A stretch of DNA of 22,980 bases. Origin: an uncultured Bacteroidales bacterium. Lineage in GTDB: Bacteria; Bacteroidota; Bacteroidia; Bacteroidales; UBA3824. A model generated the notes under the pieces. It made no database searches, was not told the origin of the DNA, and worked only from the letters and a program-made list of their open reading frames with translations. Where the stretch lies: contig CALFIU010000011.1 in NCBI GenBank assembly GCA_937877455.1, forward strand, positions 1-22,980, in the 5' to 3' direction. Every line of letters starts with the position of its first letter. The first letter of the stretch is position 1. Both the position numbers and the translations under genes were made by a program. Below are positions 1-7,387 of the stretch, one piece after another.

Positions 1-112
1 TAAATATTTTATTTGTTCACACCTAGATAATTTACTTACTTTTTCCTTGAAATTTCACTTTTAAATATTTTATCAATATTTCTATTTCGGTTATAATTTC
101 TCCCTTCTTTTT

Positions 113-691
113 TTAATTATGAAAAGAAGAAATTTCATCTTCATCATGAATAACACTTACATTATCTTTATCTTTTGGATTGACAACTGTTCTATTTTTA
201 TAAGAATGTATAATATCCATAAAATAGGACTTACCAAGTTCTTTACTATCTTTATTATATTTGGTTTGAATAGAGCTAAAATTATTGATTTTTTTATTTT
301 CTAATTTTGGTAACTTACCATTATTTAGTTTCTTTTGACTTTGAACAAGAGTTAATTTCGGAAGTTTTGTTTTATTCAAATTAATGGAAGGCAAATTGCA
401 CATATTATTTTTGAAACTTTTTGATTCTAAAAATTTTTGTTCAAATTTATCAAGCTTATGCTCTGATTCTTGTGTAAACAATCTTGTAAGCATATATAAA
501 TTTTCGTGCTCCCTTACTTTCTTTCCACTTTTAGTAAGGTTAGTACTTGGTTTTATTCCATACCTTGTAGGCTTTGGAGATAATAAATGTGTTGTTTGTA
601 TAAAATCTTTATCAATATCTGATAATATTTGGAAAATATTTAATCTTTTTATAGTATGATTATTATCTATTTGGAAATGCCAAATATTCAA
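113..691 (-). CDS. Second exon of a CFAP97/Hemingway-like eukaryotic gene (open frame)
   Basis: The open frame runs from a TTG at 691 to TAA at 113-115 (192 codons) but has no ATG near its 5' end, and TAA at 698-700 closes it upstream. I read 113-666 as the second exon of a split gene whose first exon is in 721-903. Joined across a 53-nt intron the protein is about 245 aa, rich in Lys, Asn, Ser and Ile. Two parts recall CFAP97/Hemingway proteins of cilia and flagella: an I-x-x-x-N stretch just after the junction (IKRLN) and, further on, ENLYMLTRL, which fits the family's E-N-x-x-[IM]-L-x-R-L spacing. There is no signal peptide or membrane segment. The sequence is visibly more AT-rich than miaB next door. 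All eight Gln codons of the spliced frame are CAA, so the standard code is likely. The alternative is an unrelated bacterial ORF started by TTG. The family call is from memory of family members, not a search. Confidence 0.5.
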   Translation of the reverse strand: MNIWHFQIDNNHTIKRLNIFQILSDIDKDFIQTTHLLSPKPTRYGIKPSTNLTKSGKKVREHENLYMLTRLFTQESEHKLDKFEQKFLESKSFKNNMCNLPSINLNKTKLPKLTLVQSQKKLNNGKLPKLENKKINNFSSIQTKYNKDSKELGKSYFMDIIHSYKNRTVVNPKDKDNVSVIHDEDEISSFHN

Positions 692-719
692 TAAATATTA
701 TATTAATATGTTTTCTTAC
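667..719 (-). other. Putative 53-nt spliceosomal intron
   Basis: Read on the minus strand, the segment starts GTAAG (719-715), ends TAG (669-667) and contains ATATTAATATAA, a plausible branch-point region. Removing it joins codon 61 of the upstream frame to the downstream frame with one hybrid codon (A+AT, Asn). It deletes all three in-frame obstacles: the upstream TAA at 703-705, the TAA at 698-700 and the TGA at 708-710 frame-shifted context. A single insertion or deletion could not join the two frames, because the upstream frame closes before the downstream frame opens. The GTAAG and TAG alone are weak evidence in AT-rich DNA; frame restoration and the divided family motif make it credible. 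Confidence 0.45.
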
Positions 720-903
720 TTATATCATCACCTGGGTTTGATCTATTAACTTTTCTATTATATGCTTTAGTAAAACGTAAATATGGGCTTTTATTATTTA
801 CTAAAGGCTTTGCATTTTTAACACGAATCTTTAACTTCTCATCTTGCTCCTTCTTATAAAGTTTTGTTAATATTCCATCATAATAGTTATTTGATTTTTT
901 CAT
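703..903 (-). CDS. First exon of the CFAP97/Hemingway-like gene (66-codon open frame)
   Basis: The ATG at 901-903 opens a 66-codon frame that stops at 703-705, only 20 nt after the miaB stop on the same strand. Residues 27-39 (IRVKNAKPLVNNK) resemble the hallmark R-[IV]-x-x-A-K-P-x-V-[DN] motif of CFAP97/Hemingway proteins, which act in building axonemes of motile cilia. That motif is normally followed by an I-E-x-x-N helix, and a similar stretch appears at the start of the 113-691 frame. The two frames are offset, and a GTAAG just after codon 61 is a good 5' splice site, so the last five codons would be intron. If no splicing occurs, this is a short Lys/Asn-rich hypothetical protein. I favour the split eukaryotic gene because the family motif is divided between the two frames in the right order. 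Confidence 0.5.
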   Translation of the reverse strand: MKKSNNYYDGILTKLYKKEQDEKLKIRVKNAKPLVNNKSPYLRFTKAYNRKVNRSNPGDDISKKTY

Positions 904-923
904 TTATTTCAAAAATTTAATAT

Positions 924-2294
924 TTATTTTGTTATTATTTCACCTTCTGCCGAAAAATCGCTCGATTTTGTGATTTTTACATCTACAAAACTGCCAATTA
1001 AATTTTCGTTGTTGCTTTTGAAACGCACTGCTATTTTACCTTCTGTTAAGCCTGAAAGATAACCATCCAAACGGTCGTGTCCGTTAACAAGAATGCGAAA
1101 TTCTTTGCCAACCATGTTTGCTGTGTAGAGCGACGAAACTGATTTCAAATCTTCGCTCAACACTGCATAACGTCTTGATTTTTCGGCTTTTGGAATATCG
1201 TCAACCCACTCCGAAGACTTTGCTCCCGGGCGTGGTGAATACATTGCTATGAACGCCATGTTGTATTTAAATTCCAAGACAGCGCGGCGTGTGTTTTCAA
1301 ATTCTTCCAACGTTTCGCCTGTAAAACCAACAATTATGTCTGTAAAAATTGTTGCGGTTGGTAGTATGCGGCGTATATCGGCAATTACTTCTCGATAACG
1401 GTTGATGTCGTATTTACGGTTCATGCGTTTAAGCATCTCTGTATCACCGCTTTGGATTGGAATGTGAATCCATTTGCCAAGGCATTTGTATTTGGCTATT
1501 GTTTCCAAAACGTCAACCGTCATGTCTCTCGGATGAGGCGATGTAAAATATACGTGAAACTCTCTGCCACTTTCATCTCCGTAACGTCCAATTAAATCGA
1601 GTAGTTGGGCAAAAGTTATTTCTTTGCCTTTTTTGTCAAGTCCGTAGGAATTAACGTTTTGTCCCAAAAGTGTAATTGATTTAAATCCAGCATTAACCAA
1701 ACATTTTACTTCTTCAACAATTTCTGCCGATGAGCGTGAAACCTCACGCCCGCGTGTGTATGGCACTGCGCAATATGTGCAAAACTTGTCGCAGCCATTT
1801 TGAATTGGTACAAATGCTTCAAATTTGTCGGGTTGACGACCATCTAATTTCCAAAAATAGTCCATTTGATAGGCTTGTTCTTCGCGCGAAAGTTTTGGAT
1901 AATATGTGCCTTCGTGGATTTTTTCGGAGAGCATTTTTGAAAAATTGGTTAAATCTCTCATGTCGAAAACCATGTCAAACGACTTTAAAAATTTTTCTCT
2001 GTCGTTGGGCAAAATGCAACCTGTTAGGAATGTTGTAAATGGACGTTCTCCCTTTTGACGATTCCAAACGGCTATTAGATTATAAACCTTGTCTATTGCT
2101 TTTTGTCGCACCGAACAAGCTATAACACCAAGCAAATCAGCTTCGTGAGGGTTGTCGGTAGGTTTGTAACCGATGTTTTCTATGTATGATTTAACACGCC
2201 CGCTGTCGGATATATTCATCTGACAGCCAAGCGTTACAAGATGGTATTTCATTTTTTTAGCAATTTTAGCATTGTTACAATTTGCCATGCGCAT
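924..2294 (-). CDS. miaB: tRNA-2-methylthio-N6-dimethylallyladenosine synthase MiaB
   Basis: A radical-SAM methylthiotransferase that converts i6A37 to ms2i6A37 in tRNAs reading UNN codons. The N-terminal UPF0004 domain supplies three cluster cysteines (C24 in LGCQMN, C60 in ACSVRQKA, C93 in TGCI). The radical-SAM CxxxCxxC is C168-C172-C175 (GCDKFCTYC), followed by PYTRGRE. LLGQNVNSYG and HPRDMT are also typical, and a C-terminal TRAM domain covers about 385-452. The 456-aa length is normal. The SVRQKA and PYTRGRE signatures favour MiaB over RimO and MtaB. Translation may start at Met1, Met3 or Met15; the family usually begins close to the K-Y-H-x-V-T stretch at residue 16, so the first 14 residues are doubtful. 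It lies 12 nt after the ABC-F gene and is probably cotranscribed with it. Confidence 0.95.
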   Translation of the reverse strand: MRMANCNNAKIAKKMKYHLVTLGCQMNISDSGRVKSYIENIGYKPTDNPHEADLLGVIACSVRQKAIDKVYNLIAVWNRQKGERPFTTFLTGCILPNDREKFLKSFDMVFDMRDLTNFSKMLSEKIHEGTYYPKLSREEQAYQMDYFWKLDGRQPDKFEAFVPIQNGCDKFCTYCAVPYTRGREVSRSSAEIVEEVKCLVNAGFKSITLLGQNVNSYGLDKKGKEITFAQLLDLIGRYGDESGREFHVYFTSPHPRDMTVDVLETIAKYKCLGKWIHIPIQSGDTEMLKRMNRKYDINRYREVIADIRRILPTATIFTDIIVGFTGETLEEFENTRRAVLEFKYNMAFIAMYSPRPGAKSSEWVDDIPKAEKSRRYAVLSEDLKSVSSLYTANMVGKEFRILVNGHDRLDGYLSGLTEGKIAVRFKSNNENLIGSFVDVKITKSSDFSAEGEIITK

Positions 2295-2306
2295 TAGTTT
2301 GCAAAA

Positions 2307-3923
2307 TTACTTTGCATATAGTTCGGCTTTTCGTTGCTGTATTTCGGGGTCGGTAATATAGTCGTCGTAATCCATGCGTTTGTCTATAATTCCGTTAGGA
2401 GTAAGTTCTATGATGCGGTTGGCAACTGTTTGGATAAATTCGTGGTCGTGAGACGACATAAGTATTATTCCCTTAAAATTGGTCAACGTGTTGTTGAATG
2501 CTTGTATGCTTTCCAAGTCAAGATGGTTTGTTGGCGTGTCGAGAATCATGCAGTTGGCATTTTTTAACATCATTCTTGCTATCATGCAACGCATTTTTTC
2601 ACCTCCCGACAGAACATTTGCTTTTTTGTATATTTCGTCGCCAGAAAACAACATTTTTCCCAAAAATCCGCGGATAAATGTTTCTGTTGTGTCGGACGAA
2701 AATTGTCCAAGCCAATCTCTTAGTGTTATATCTTTTTGGAAAAATTCGCTGTTGTCGAGAGGTAAATAACATGTTGTTATTGTAACGCCCCATTCGTATG
2801 ATCCAGAAAGCGGTTGTTGATGACCGTTGATAATTTCAAACAATGCAGTCATTGCTCTTGGGTCGTTTGATAGAAAAACAACCTTGTCGTTTTTTTCTAT
2901 TGTGAAATTTACGTTTTTAAAAAGTAGGTCGTTTTCCATTTTGGCAGACAAATCTTTTACCGTGAGTATGGTGTTGCCCGCTTCGCGTTCTGGAGTAAAA
3001 ATTATACCGGGATATTTGCGAGTTGAAGGTTTAATTTCTTCAATATTGAGTTTTTCGAGCATTTTTTTGCGCGAAGTGGTCTGTTTTGATTTTGCTACAT
3101 TTGCGCTAAAACGGCGAATAAATTCAAGTAATTCTTGCTTTTTTTCTTCGGCGCGTTTGTTTTGTTGAGCTTGTTGTCGCAATGCAAGTTGGCTTGATTG
3201 ATACCAAAAACTATAGTTGCCAGCAAACATTGTTATTTTTCCGTAGTCTATATCAACTGTGTGAGTGCATACAGAGTCGAGAAAATGCCTATCGTGCGAA
3301 ACAATAAGCACCGTTTTTTCAAAGTTTGAAAGATAGTTTTCCAACCAATTGACGGTAGCGAGGTCGAGGTCGTTGGTAGGTTCGTCGAGTAATAGGTTGT
3401 CGGGGTTTCCAAAAAGTGCTTGAGCCAAAAGAACGCGTACTTTTTCTTTTCCCGATAATTCGGACATTTGTTTGTAATGTAATTCTTCTTTTATTCCAAG
3501 TCCCGACAATAGAGCAGCTGCATCGCTTTCTGCGTTCCAACCATCGAGTTCGGCAAAACGGCTTTCGAGTTCACCAACTCTTTGACCGTCTGCGTCAGAG
3601 AAATCGGGTTTGGCATATAGTGCGTCTTTTTCTTGCATTATGTTCCACAATTCGTCGTGTCCCATGATTACGGTGTTGAGAACGGAGTACTCGTCAAAGG
3701 CAAAGTGGTCTTGTTTTAAAACCGAGAGCCTTTCGCCATGTCCGAGAGAAACTGTTCCGCGTGTGGAGTCTAAGTCGCCGCTGATGAGTTTTAGAAATGT
3801 GGATTTGCCTGCTCCATTGGCTCCTATAACGCCGTAGCAGTTGCCATCGTTGAATGTCAGGTTAACGTCCTGAAATAAAATACGTTTGCCAAACTGAATG
3901 GCCAAATTAGATACTGTTATCAT
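2307..3923 (-). CDS. ABC-F family ATPase with degenerate second ATPase site
   Basis: A 538-aa cytoplasmic protein with two ABC domains and no membrane segment, of the ABC-F class (YbiT/EttA/Uup relatives) that act on ribosomes. NBD1 is intact: Walker A GANGAGKS (34-41), signature LSGKEK (156-161), Walker B LLLDEPTNDLDL with E181, and H-loop SHDRHF (H210). A charged linker of about 245-300 matches the ABC-F P-site tRNA interaction motif region. NBD2 is unusual: where Walker A belongs there is FLSNDPRAMTAL (350-361), and the Walker B motif reads LDTPTNHLDL, with Thr463 replacing the catalytic Glu. Signature LSGGEK (438-443) and H492 remain. I recall Bacteroides homologues with the same loss of Walker A2 but with the Glu kept. 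A promoter lies at 3968-3998; miaB follows 12 nt downstream. The target ribosomal event or drug cannot be told from sequence. Confidence 0.9.
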   Translation of the reverse strand: MITVSNLAIQFGKRILFQDVNLTFNDGNCYGVIGANGAGKSTFLKLISGDLDSTRGTVSLGHGERLSVLKQDHFAFDEYSVLNTVIMGHDELWNIMQEKDALYAKPDFSDADGQRVGELESRFAELDGWNAESDAAALLSGLGIKEELHYKQMSELSGKEKVRVLLAQALFGNPDNLLLDEPTNDLDLATVNWLENYLSNFEKTVLIVSHDRHFLDSVCTHTVDIDYGKITMFAGNYSFWYQSSQLALRQQAQQNKRAEEKKQELLEFIRRFSANVAKSKQTTSRKKMLEKLNIEEIKPSTRKYPGIIFTPEREAGNTILTVKDLSAKMENDLLFKNVNFTIEKNDKVVFLSNDPRAMTALFEIINGHQQPLSGSYEWGVTITTCYLPLDNSEFFQKDITLRDWLGQFSSDTTETFIRGFLGKMLFSGDEIYKKANVLSGGEKMRCMIARMMLKNANCMILDTPTNHLDLESIQAFNNTLTNFKGIILMSSHDHEFIQTVANRIIELTPNGIIDKRMDYDDYITDPEIQQRKAELYAK

Positions 3924-3967
3924 TTTTTTTGTCCGATATTTTCTGATGCAATAATTTAAAATCGGCG

Positions 3968-3998
3968 CAAAAGTAATTAAAAAAAATCAAAATCCAAA
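3968..3998 (-). promoter_or_regulatory. Bacteroidota promoter for the ABC-F/miaB operon
   Basis: On the minus strand, TTTG at 3998-3995 (-33 element), 19 nt, then TACTTTTG at 3975-3968, a perfect match to the Bacteroidota -7 consensus TAnnTTTG. It lies about 45 nt upstream of the ABC-F ATG. Confidence 0.7.
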
Positions 3999-4029
3999 AT
4001 CTATCCAAAAGAGAGATAGAAAGTTGAAT

Positions 4030-4233
4030 AAGTCAATTTCATTTGATTGGGCGGACACGCAGGTCTGCCCCTGCACATCATTTTATTTGGGATGGGGATA
4101 TATGGAGTTGGCGAAAAGGCGGCTTTGCTGCCTTTTTGCCAACTCCTATTTAAAATATTGAATATCATCATATTTTGTAGGGGCGGGTCTATGTGCCAGC
4201 CCGCATTGATGTTTATTCAAATGAAATTGAAGT
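4030..4233. mobile_element. MITE-like inverted-repeat element with flanking direct repeats
   Basis: A ~204-bp non-coding element that is GC-richer than its surroundings. An 11-bp direct repeat, GAAAGTTGAAT, flanks it at 4019-4029 and 4234-4244, like a target-site duplication. Just inside are 14-bp perfect inverted repeats, TCAATTTCATTTGA at 4033-4046 and its complement at 4217-4230. Next come imperfect inverted arms of 26 nt (4050-4075 and 4176-4201, 18 of 26 matching) carrying the GCCCCTGCA / TGTAGGGGC motif common in dispersed bacterial palindromic repeats. In the centre is a long hairpin (4104-4146). No transposase is present. It looks like a non-autonomous insertion that depends on a transposase elsewhere. 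Confidence 0.6.
4104..4146. repeat. Central 20-bp palindrome of the MITE-like element
   Basis: Two 20-nt arms (4104-4123 and 4127-4146) pair along their whole length with two G-T wobbles and a TTT loop. The arm begins GGAGTTGGCGAAAAGGC and returns as GCCTTTTTGCCAACTCC. No T-tract follows, so it is unlikely to be a simple intrinsic terminator. Confidence 0.75.
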
Positions 4234-4304
4234 GAAAGTTGAATGGGGTTTTTAGAATTTTTATTGTTAACATTATGCCTTATATTTTTTTTGTAAAAAA
4301 AATA

Positions 4305-4336
4305 TTTGTTGTTTAAAAATAAATTATCTACTTTCG
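4305..4336 (+). promoter_or_regulatory. Promoter for the flavin reductase/protease operon
   Basis: TTTG at 4305-4308, a 20-nt spacer, then TACTTTCG at 4329-4336, one mismatch from TAnnTTTG. Transcription would start near 4343, only about 10 nt before the ATG at 4352, giving a very short leader. A perfect A/T palindrome (11-nt arms, 4282-4292 and 4295-4305) lies directly upstream and may act as an A-tract enhancer. Confidence 0.5.
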
Positions 4337-4351
4337 TAAAAAACAAAACGC

Positions 4352-4930
4352 ATGGCTTATAAGCAAATTTGGAAACCTTGTACAATGCTAAATCCAGTAC
4401 CAGCAGTGATGGTTAGTTGTGGTGTTTTTCCATTGCAATGTAATATAATCACAGTGGCATGGGCAGGGACTGTGTGTAGTCATCCGGCGATGTGTAGCAT
4501 TTCTATTCGAAAAGAACGTTTTTCGTATAAGATTATAGAAAGTACAAGAAAGTTTGTTATTAATCTTGTAAACCGAGAGCTTGTTGGGGTGGCTGATTGG
4601 TGTGGTGTAAAATCAGGTAGAGATTTTGATAAATTTGCATATTGTGGTCTTACACCGTTGAAAGCCGAAACGAGCGATTGCCCTATTATAGCGCAAAGTC
4701 CTGTAAATATAGAATGTTCTGTAAAACAGATAATACCGTTGGGAAGCCACGATATGTTTTTAGCTGAGGTTGATTCTGTAAGTGTAGCAGACGATTTGAT
4801 CGATAAAAAAACAGGAGCGTTAAATATGTCGGATGCAGGGCTTGTTGCCTATAGTCATGGAAAATATTATGGTCTTGGGCAAGAATTGGGACGTTTTGGT
4901 TTTTCTGTAAAAAAACAACAAAAAAAGTAG
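4352..4930 (+). CDS. Flavin reductase-like FMN-binding protein
   Basis: A 192-aa cytoplasmic protein of the flavin reductase/flavoredoxin family, which binds FMN on a split beta-barrel and moves electrons from NAD(P)H or to partner proteins. Family features are the opening N-P-V-P-A-V-M-V-S-C strand (residues 14-23), the N-I-I-T-V-A-W-A-G flavin-binding strand (31-39), the S-H-P-A-M-C-S-I-S-I-R stretch (43-53), and E-R-F-S-Y-K-I-I-E after it. Family members usually end by lining a dimer interface, matching the Y-Y-G-L-G-Q region near 170. There is no signal peptide. It is the first gene of a three-gene run, with the next ATG 5 nt beyond its stop. Physiological substrate cannot be told. Confidence 0.85.
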   Translation: MAYKQIWKPCTMLNPVPAVMVSCGVFPLQCNIITVAWAGTVCSHPAMCSISIRKERFSYKIIESTRKFVINLVNRELVGVADWCGVKSGRDFDKFAYCGLTPLKAETSDCPIIAQSPVNIECSVKQIIPLGSHDMFLAEVDSVSVADDLIDKKTGALNMSDAGLVAYSHGKYYGLGQELGRFGFSVKKQQKK

Positions 4931-4935
4931 ATACA

Positions 4936-6261
4936 ATGGGCATTTTTTCAAAATTTTTAAATAAGGACGACGAAAACTCAGCCGAAAAAACTCGTGTTGT
5001 GAAGTTTGGACGTTTTTCAGAAAACGGAGAGAACGATTTTAGCGATGCTTTGCGCCAAGTTTGCGACGAATTTTATGAAAAACACGAGTATGTAGAGGCA
5101 TATATTACGTTATTTAACTATTTGCAAAAATATGGAGGTCCTGCTATAAAGGTAACAGAAAACCAAAAGGATGATTCTCTTGAATTTACACTTATTCAGG
5201 GCAGCAAAACAGTAAAAGGTTCAATTTCTTCGCAAGAGGTGTTTGTTAGGGCAGAGGTTGCAAGTTTTACAAAGTTGAATGTTGCTTTGATGCGTTATTT
5301 GTTAACCCAAAATTCTAATTTCTCGTATTGCAAATTTGCAATTGAAGGAAACGTAATATCTTTGGTTCAACGTTGTCCCGCCCGCGACATGTCGCCAGAA
5401 GCGTTTAAAGAAATGCTTTCAGAATTGGCGCGCAATGCTGATGGAATTGATGATGTTTTGGTTGATGAGTTTGCATCATTGATACCGATTAATGTTGACA
5501 ATATCGTTTATTTGCCAGAAGAAGAGGTGGAAACTAAATTGTTTTTTATAAGGTGTTGGATAGAAGAAACTGAAAAATTATTGCTTACCACCGACAACGA
5601 AACCACACGAACTTACATAATTTTTAGACTTATTTTCAAGTTGCTTTATCTAATCTCGCCAGAAGGTACTTTGCTAAACGAACTTCGTTGGGCTTATCAC
5701 ACATACGAAGAGTTTGATGAAAACGAGGGTAATGCGCCAGAAATTAATTTTAAGATGATGGAAATTATAAGAGGCATTTACCGTAAAACCGATGAGGAAC
5801 TTGCAAAGTCGTTATACACAGTGCCAGCAGTTTTTCCAGAGTTGAGTTACGTGCCATTTGGCGATGTGGTTCAGTCGTTGGCACCACAGTTGGATATGGT
5901 TGAAGAATGTGTAGATGCACGTCGCGAAGATTTGGTGGTGGTGGTTTGCGAATTTCTTGTTGGATCGCACCAATTTCACCAAGGAATGCCACAGATTGCA
6001 ACCGATTTGTTGCTTGTTTTTTGGCGCACTCTCAATCCTGAGTTTTTTGTAGGTTTGGGGTTTGAAGAAGTTTTTTACGATTCGCAAACACAAAAACTCA
6101 AAGCGATGAAAATATCGGAAGAAATAGATCGTATAATACGTTATTATTCAAAATATTACAAAGGATTGTCGTTTAATACTGCAAATCTTGACTTTGGTTC
6201 GCAAGCCAATTTTGCATATACGTTTTTGCAGGAGTTTTGTGTACTTGGCTCAGCGTTTTAA
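4936..6261 (+). CDS. Protein of unknown function with a YbjN-like N-terminal half
   Basis: A 441-aa acidic protein without signal peptide or membrane segments. I do not recognise a named family. Residues about 40-170 follow the pattern of YbjN / type III secretion chaperone-like folds: a long helix (residues 39-66), beta strands containing the S-x-E-V-F-V-R-A-E-V motif, a helix with L-M-R-Y-L-L, a strand with an N-V-I-S-L-V-Q-R-C-P core, then an M-S-P-E-A-F-K-E-M-L helix ending in D-x-x-x-D-E-F-A. The C-terminal 250 residues are mostly predicted helix with many aromatic residues. The tight packing between a flavin reductase and a protease that also carries a YbjN-like domain suggests the two proteins share a binding mode. 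Function unknown; the fold call is inference. Confidence 0.75.
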   Translation: MGIFSKFLNKDDENSAEKTRVVKFGRFSENGENDFSDALRQVCDEFYEKHEYVEAYITLFNYLQKYGGPAIKVTENQKDDSLEFTLIQGSKTVKGSISSQEVFVRAEVASFTKLNVALMRYLLTQNSNFSYCKFAIEGNVISLVQRCPARDMSPEAFKEMLSELARNADGIDDVLVDEFASLIPINVDNIVYLPEEEVETKLFFIRCWIEETEKLLLTTDNETTRTYIIFRLIFKLLYLISPEGTLLNELRWAYHTYEEFDENEGNAPEINFKMMEIIRGIYRKTDEELAKSLYTVPAVFPELSYVPFGDVVQSLAPQLDMVEECVDARREDLVVVVCEFLVGSHQFHQGMPQIATDLLLVFWRTLNPEFFVGLGFEEVFYDSQTQKLKAMKISEEIDRIIRYYSKYYKGLSFNTANLDFGSQANFAYTFLQEFCVLGSAF

Positions 6262-6280
6262 CCATTAATTTATAATTAAG

Positions 6281-7387
6281 ATGACTCAATTTACCGAAAA
6301 TATAGGCAACGCCATAGTTAATGTACTTACACCGTGGGGAACGGGAACTGGTTTTTACCTTTATAAATATGGCTTTATAGTTTCTAATAGGCATGTAGTA
6401 CAGGGTTGCCGTCAGGTTATAATTACAGGAACCAACATAAAGCGTTGTATAACAAATGTTTTGTATGTTGATCCTTACTATGATTTGTCGTTTATACAAC
6501 CGCCACAAGATGTTAAGTTTTCTTCGGTTGATATTGCTCCCGAAGATGCTAAAATTTCTGACGGAGAACCTGTGATGGCGTTTGGTCATCCGCTTGGGCT
6601 TAGTTATACCACAACTCAGGGTGTAGTATCAAAGTCTCGACGGAGATTTAATGGCATCGACTATATACAGACTGATGCGGCTATAAATCCTGGAAATAGC
6701 GGAGGTCCACTTGTAAATTCGCAGGGGTATGTTATTGGCGTTAATACGTTTATTATTTCAGGTGGTCAAAATCTTGGTTTTTCTTTGCCATTTAAATATT
6801 TACGTCAGACTATTGACGATTATAACGAAAAATCAGGTGGTGTTTATTCGGTAAGATGCAAATCTTGTACAAACATTGTTGCCGAAAATATGGTAGAAAA
6901 CAATTATTGTCCATTTTGCGGCGTTAAGATGGATAAAGATGATTTTGTTGGCAAACCATATATTCCGTGTGATACGTCCAAAAAGATTGAAGATATTCTT
7001 GTAAAACTTGGTTATGATGTTATTATCCTTCGTAATGGAAAAGACAATTGGACTATAACAGAAGATAATTTTACTATCAATATTGTATATGCTACTGATA
7101 GCGATTGTGTTATTGCTTACACCAATTTGTGTTCGATTTTTAAAACCAATTTTGCGCGGGTTTATGAGTTTTTGCTAAGGGAGAATGCCAAAATTCCGCG
7201 TATGTCGTTTTATGTGGAGGATAATTATGTTGGGTTAAGTACTTCTTGTATAAAAAGTTCTGATTTTCATATAGATACAGGTCTTGAATTATTTAAAATT
7301 TACATTCAAAATTGTGGTCGTTTTGCCAATATTCTTGTCAATCGTATGGGTTGTTTGCCGATAAAAAGGGACGAGGATGAATTATAA
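6281..7387 (+). CDS. Cytoplasmic HtrA/trypsin-like serine protease with zinc ribbon
   Basis: A 368-aa protein with a chymotrypsin-fold protease domain at about 5-182. The catalytic triad is complete: H38 (SNRHVV), D68 (YYDLS) and S140 (NPGNSGGP), with the HtrA-like TDAAINPGNSGGP context. A zinc ribbon follows, C193-x2-C196 and C210-x2-C213 (CKSC...CPFC). The C-terminal 150 residues (about 225-355) look like a YbjN/secretion-chaperone-like alpha-beta domain, and no PDZ domain is present. There is no signal peptide or membrane anchor, unlike DegP/DegS, so it probably acts in the cytoplasm. It follows the YbjN-like gene by 19 nt and ends at a strong terminator. Substrate unknown; the zinc ribbon and YbjN-like domain may replace the PDZ in choosing clients. 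Confidence 0.85.
   Translation: MTQFTENIGNAIVNVLTPWGTGTGFYLYKYGFIVSNRHVVQGCRQVIITGTNIKRCITNVLYVDPYYDLSFIQPPQDVKFSSVDIAPEDAKISDGEPVMAFGHPLGLSYTTTQGVVSKSRRRFNGIDYIQTDAAINPGNSGGPLVNSQGYVIGVNTFIISGGQNLGFSLPFKYLRQTIDDYNEKSGGVYSVRCKSCTNIVAENMVENNYCPFCGVKMDKDDFVGKPYIPCDTSKKIEDILVKLGYDVIILRNGKDNWTITEDNFTINIVYATDSDCVIAYTNLCSIFKTNFARVYEFLLRENAKIPRMSFYVEDNYVGLSTSCIKSSDFHIDTGLELFKIYIQNCGRFANILVNRMGCLPIKRDEDEL

Noticed and set aside
17..115. The split gene might run on past TAA (113-115), another TAA (32-34) and TAG (23-25) to TGA (17-19) under a ciliate code with UAA/UAG as glutamine.
   Set aside because: All eight glutamines of the spliced frame are CAA, with no in-frame TAA or TAG. A ciliate with that code would be expected to use TAA often throughout. 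The extension is more likely chance in an AT-rich 3' flank.
698..705. A simple frameshift joining the two left-end frames.
   Set aside because: The upstream frame stops at 703-705 and the downstream frame is closed by TAA at 698-700, so the open frames do not overlap and one indel cannot join them.
4047..4385. Small open frames within the inverted-repeat element and promoter region.
   Set aside because: They read through palindromes and A/T tracts, have no family features, and are explained by the repeat element and the promoter.
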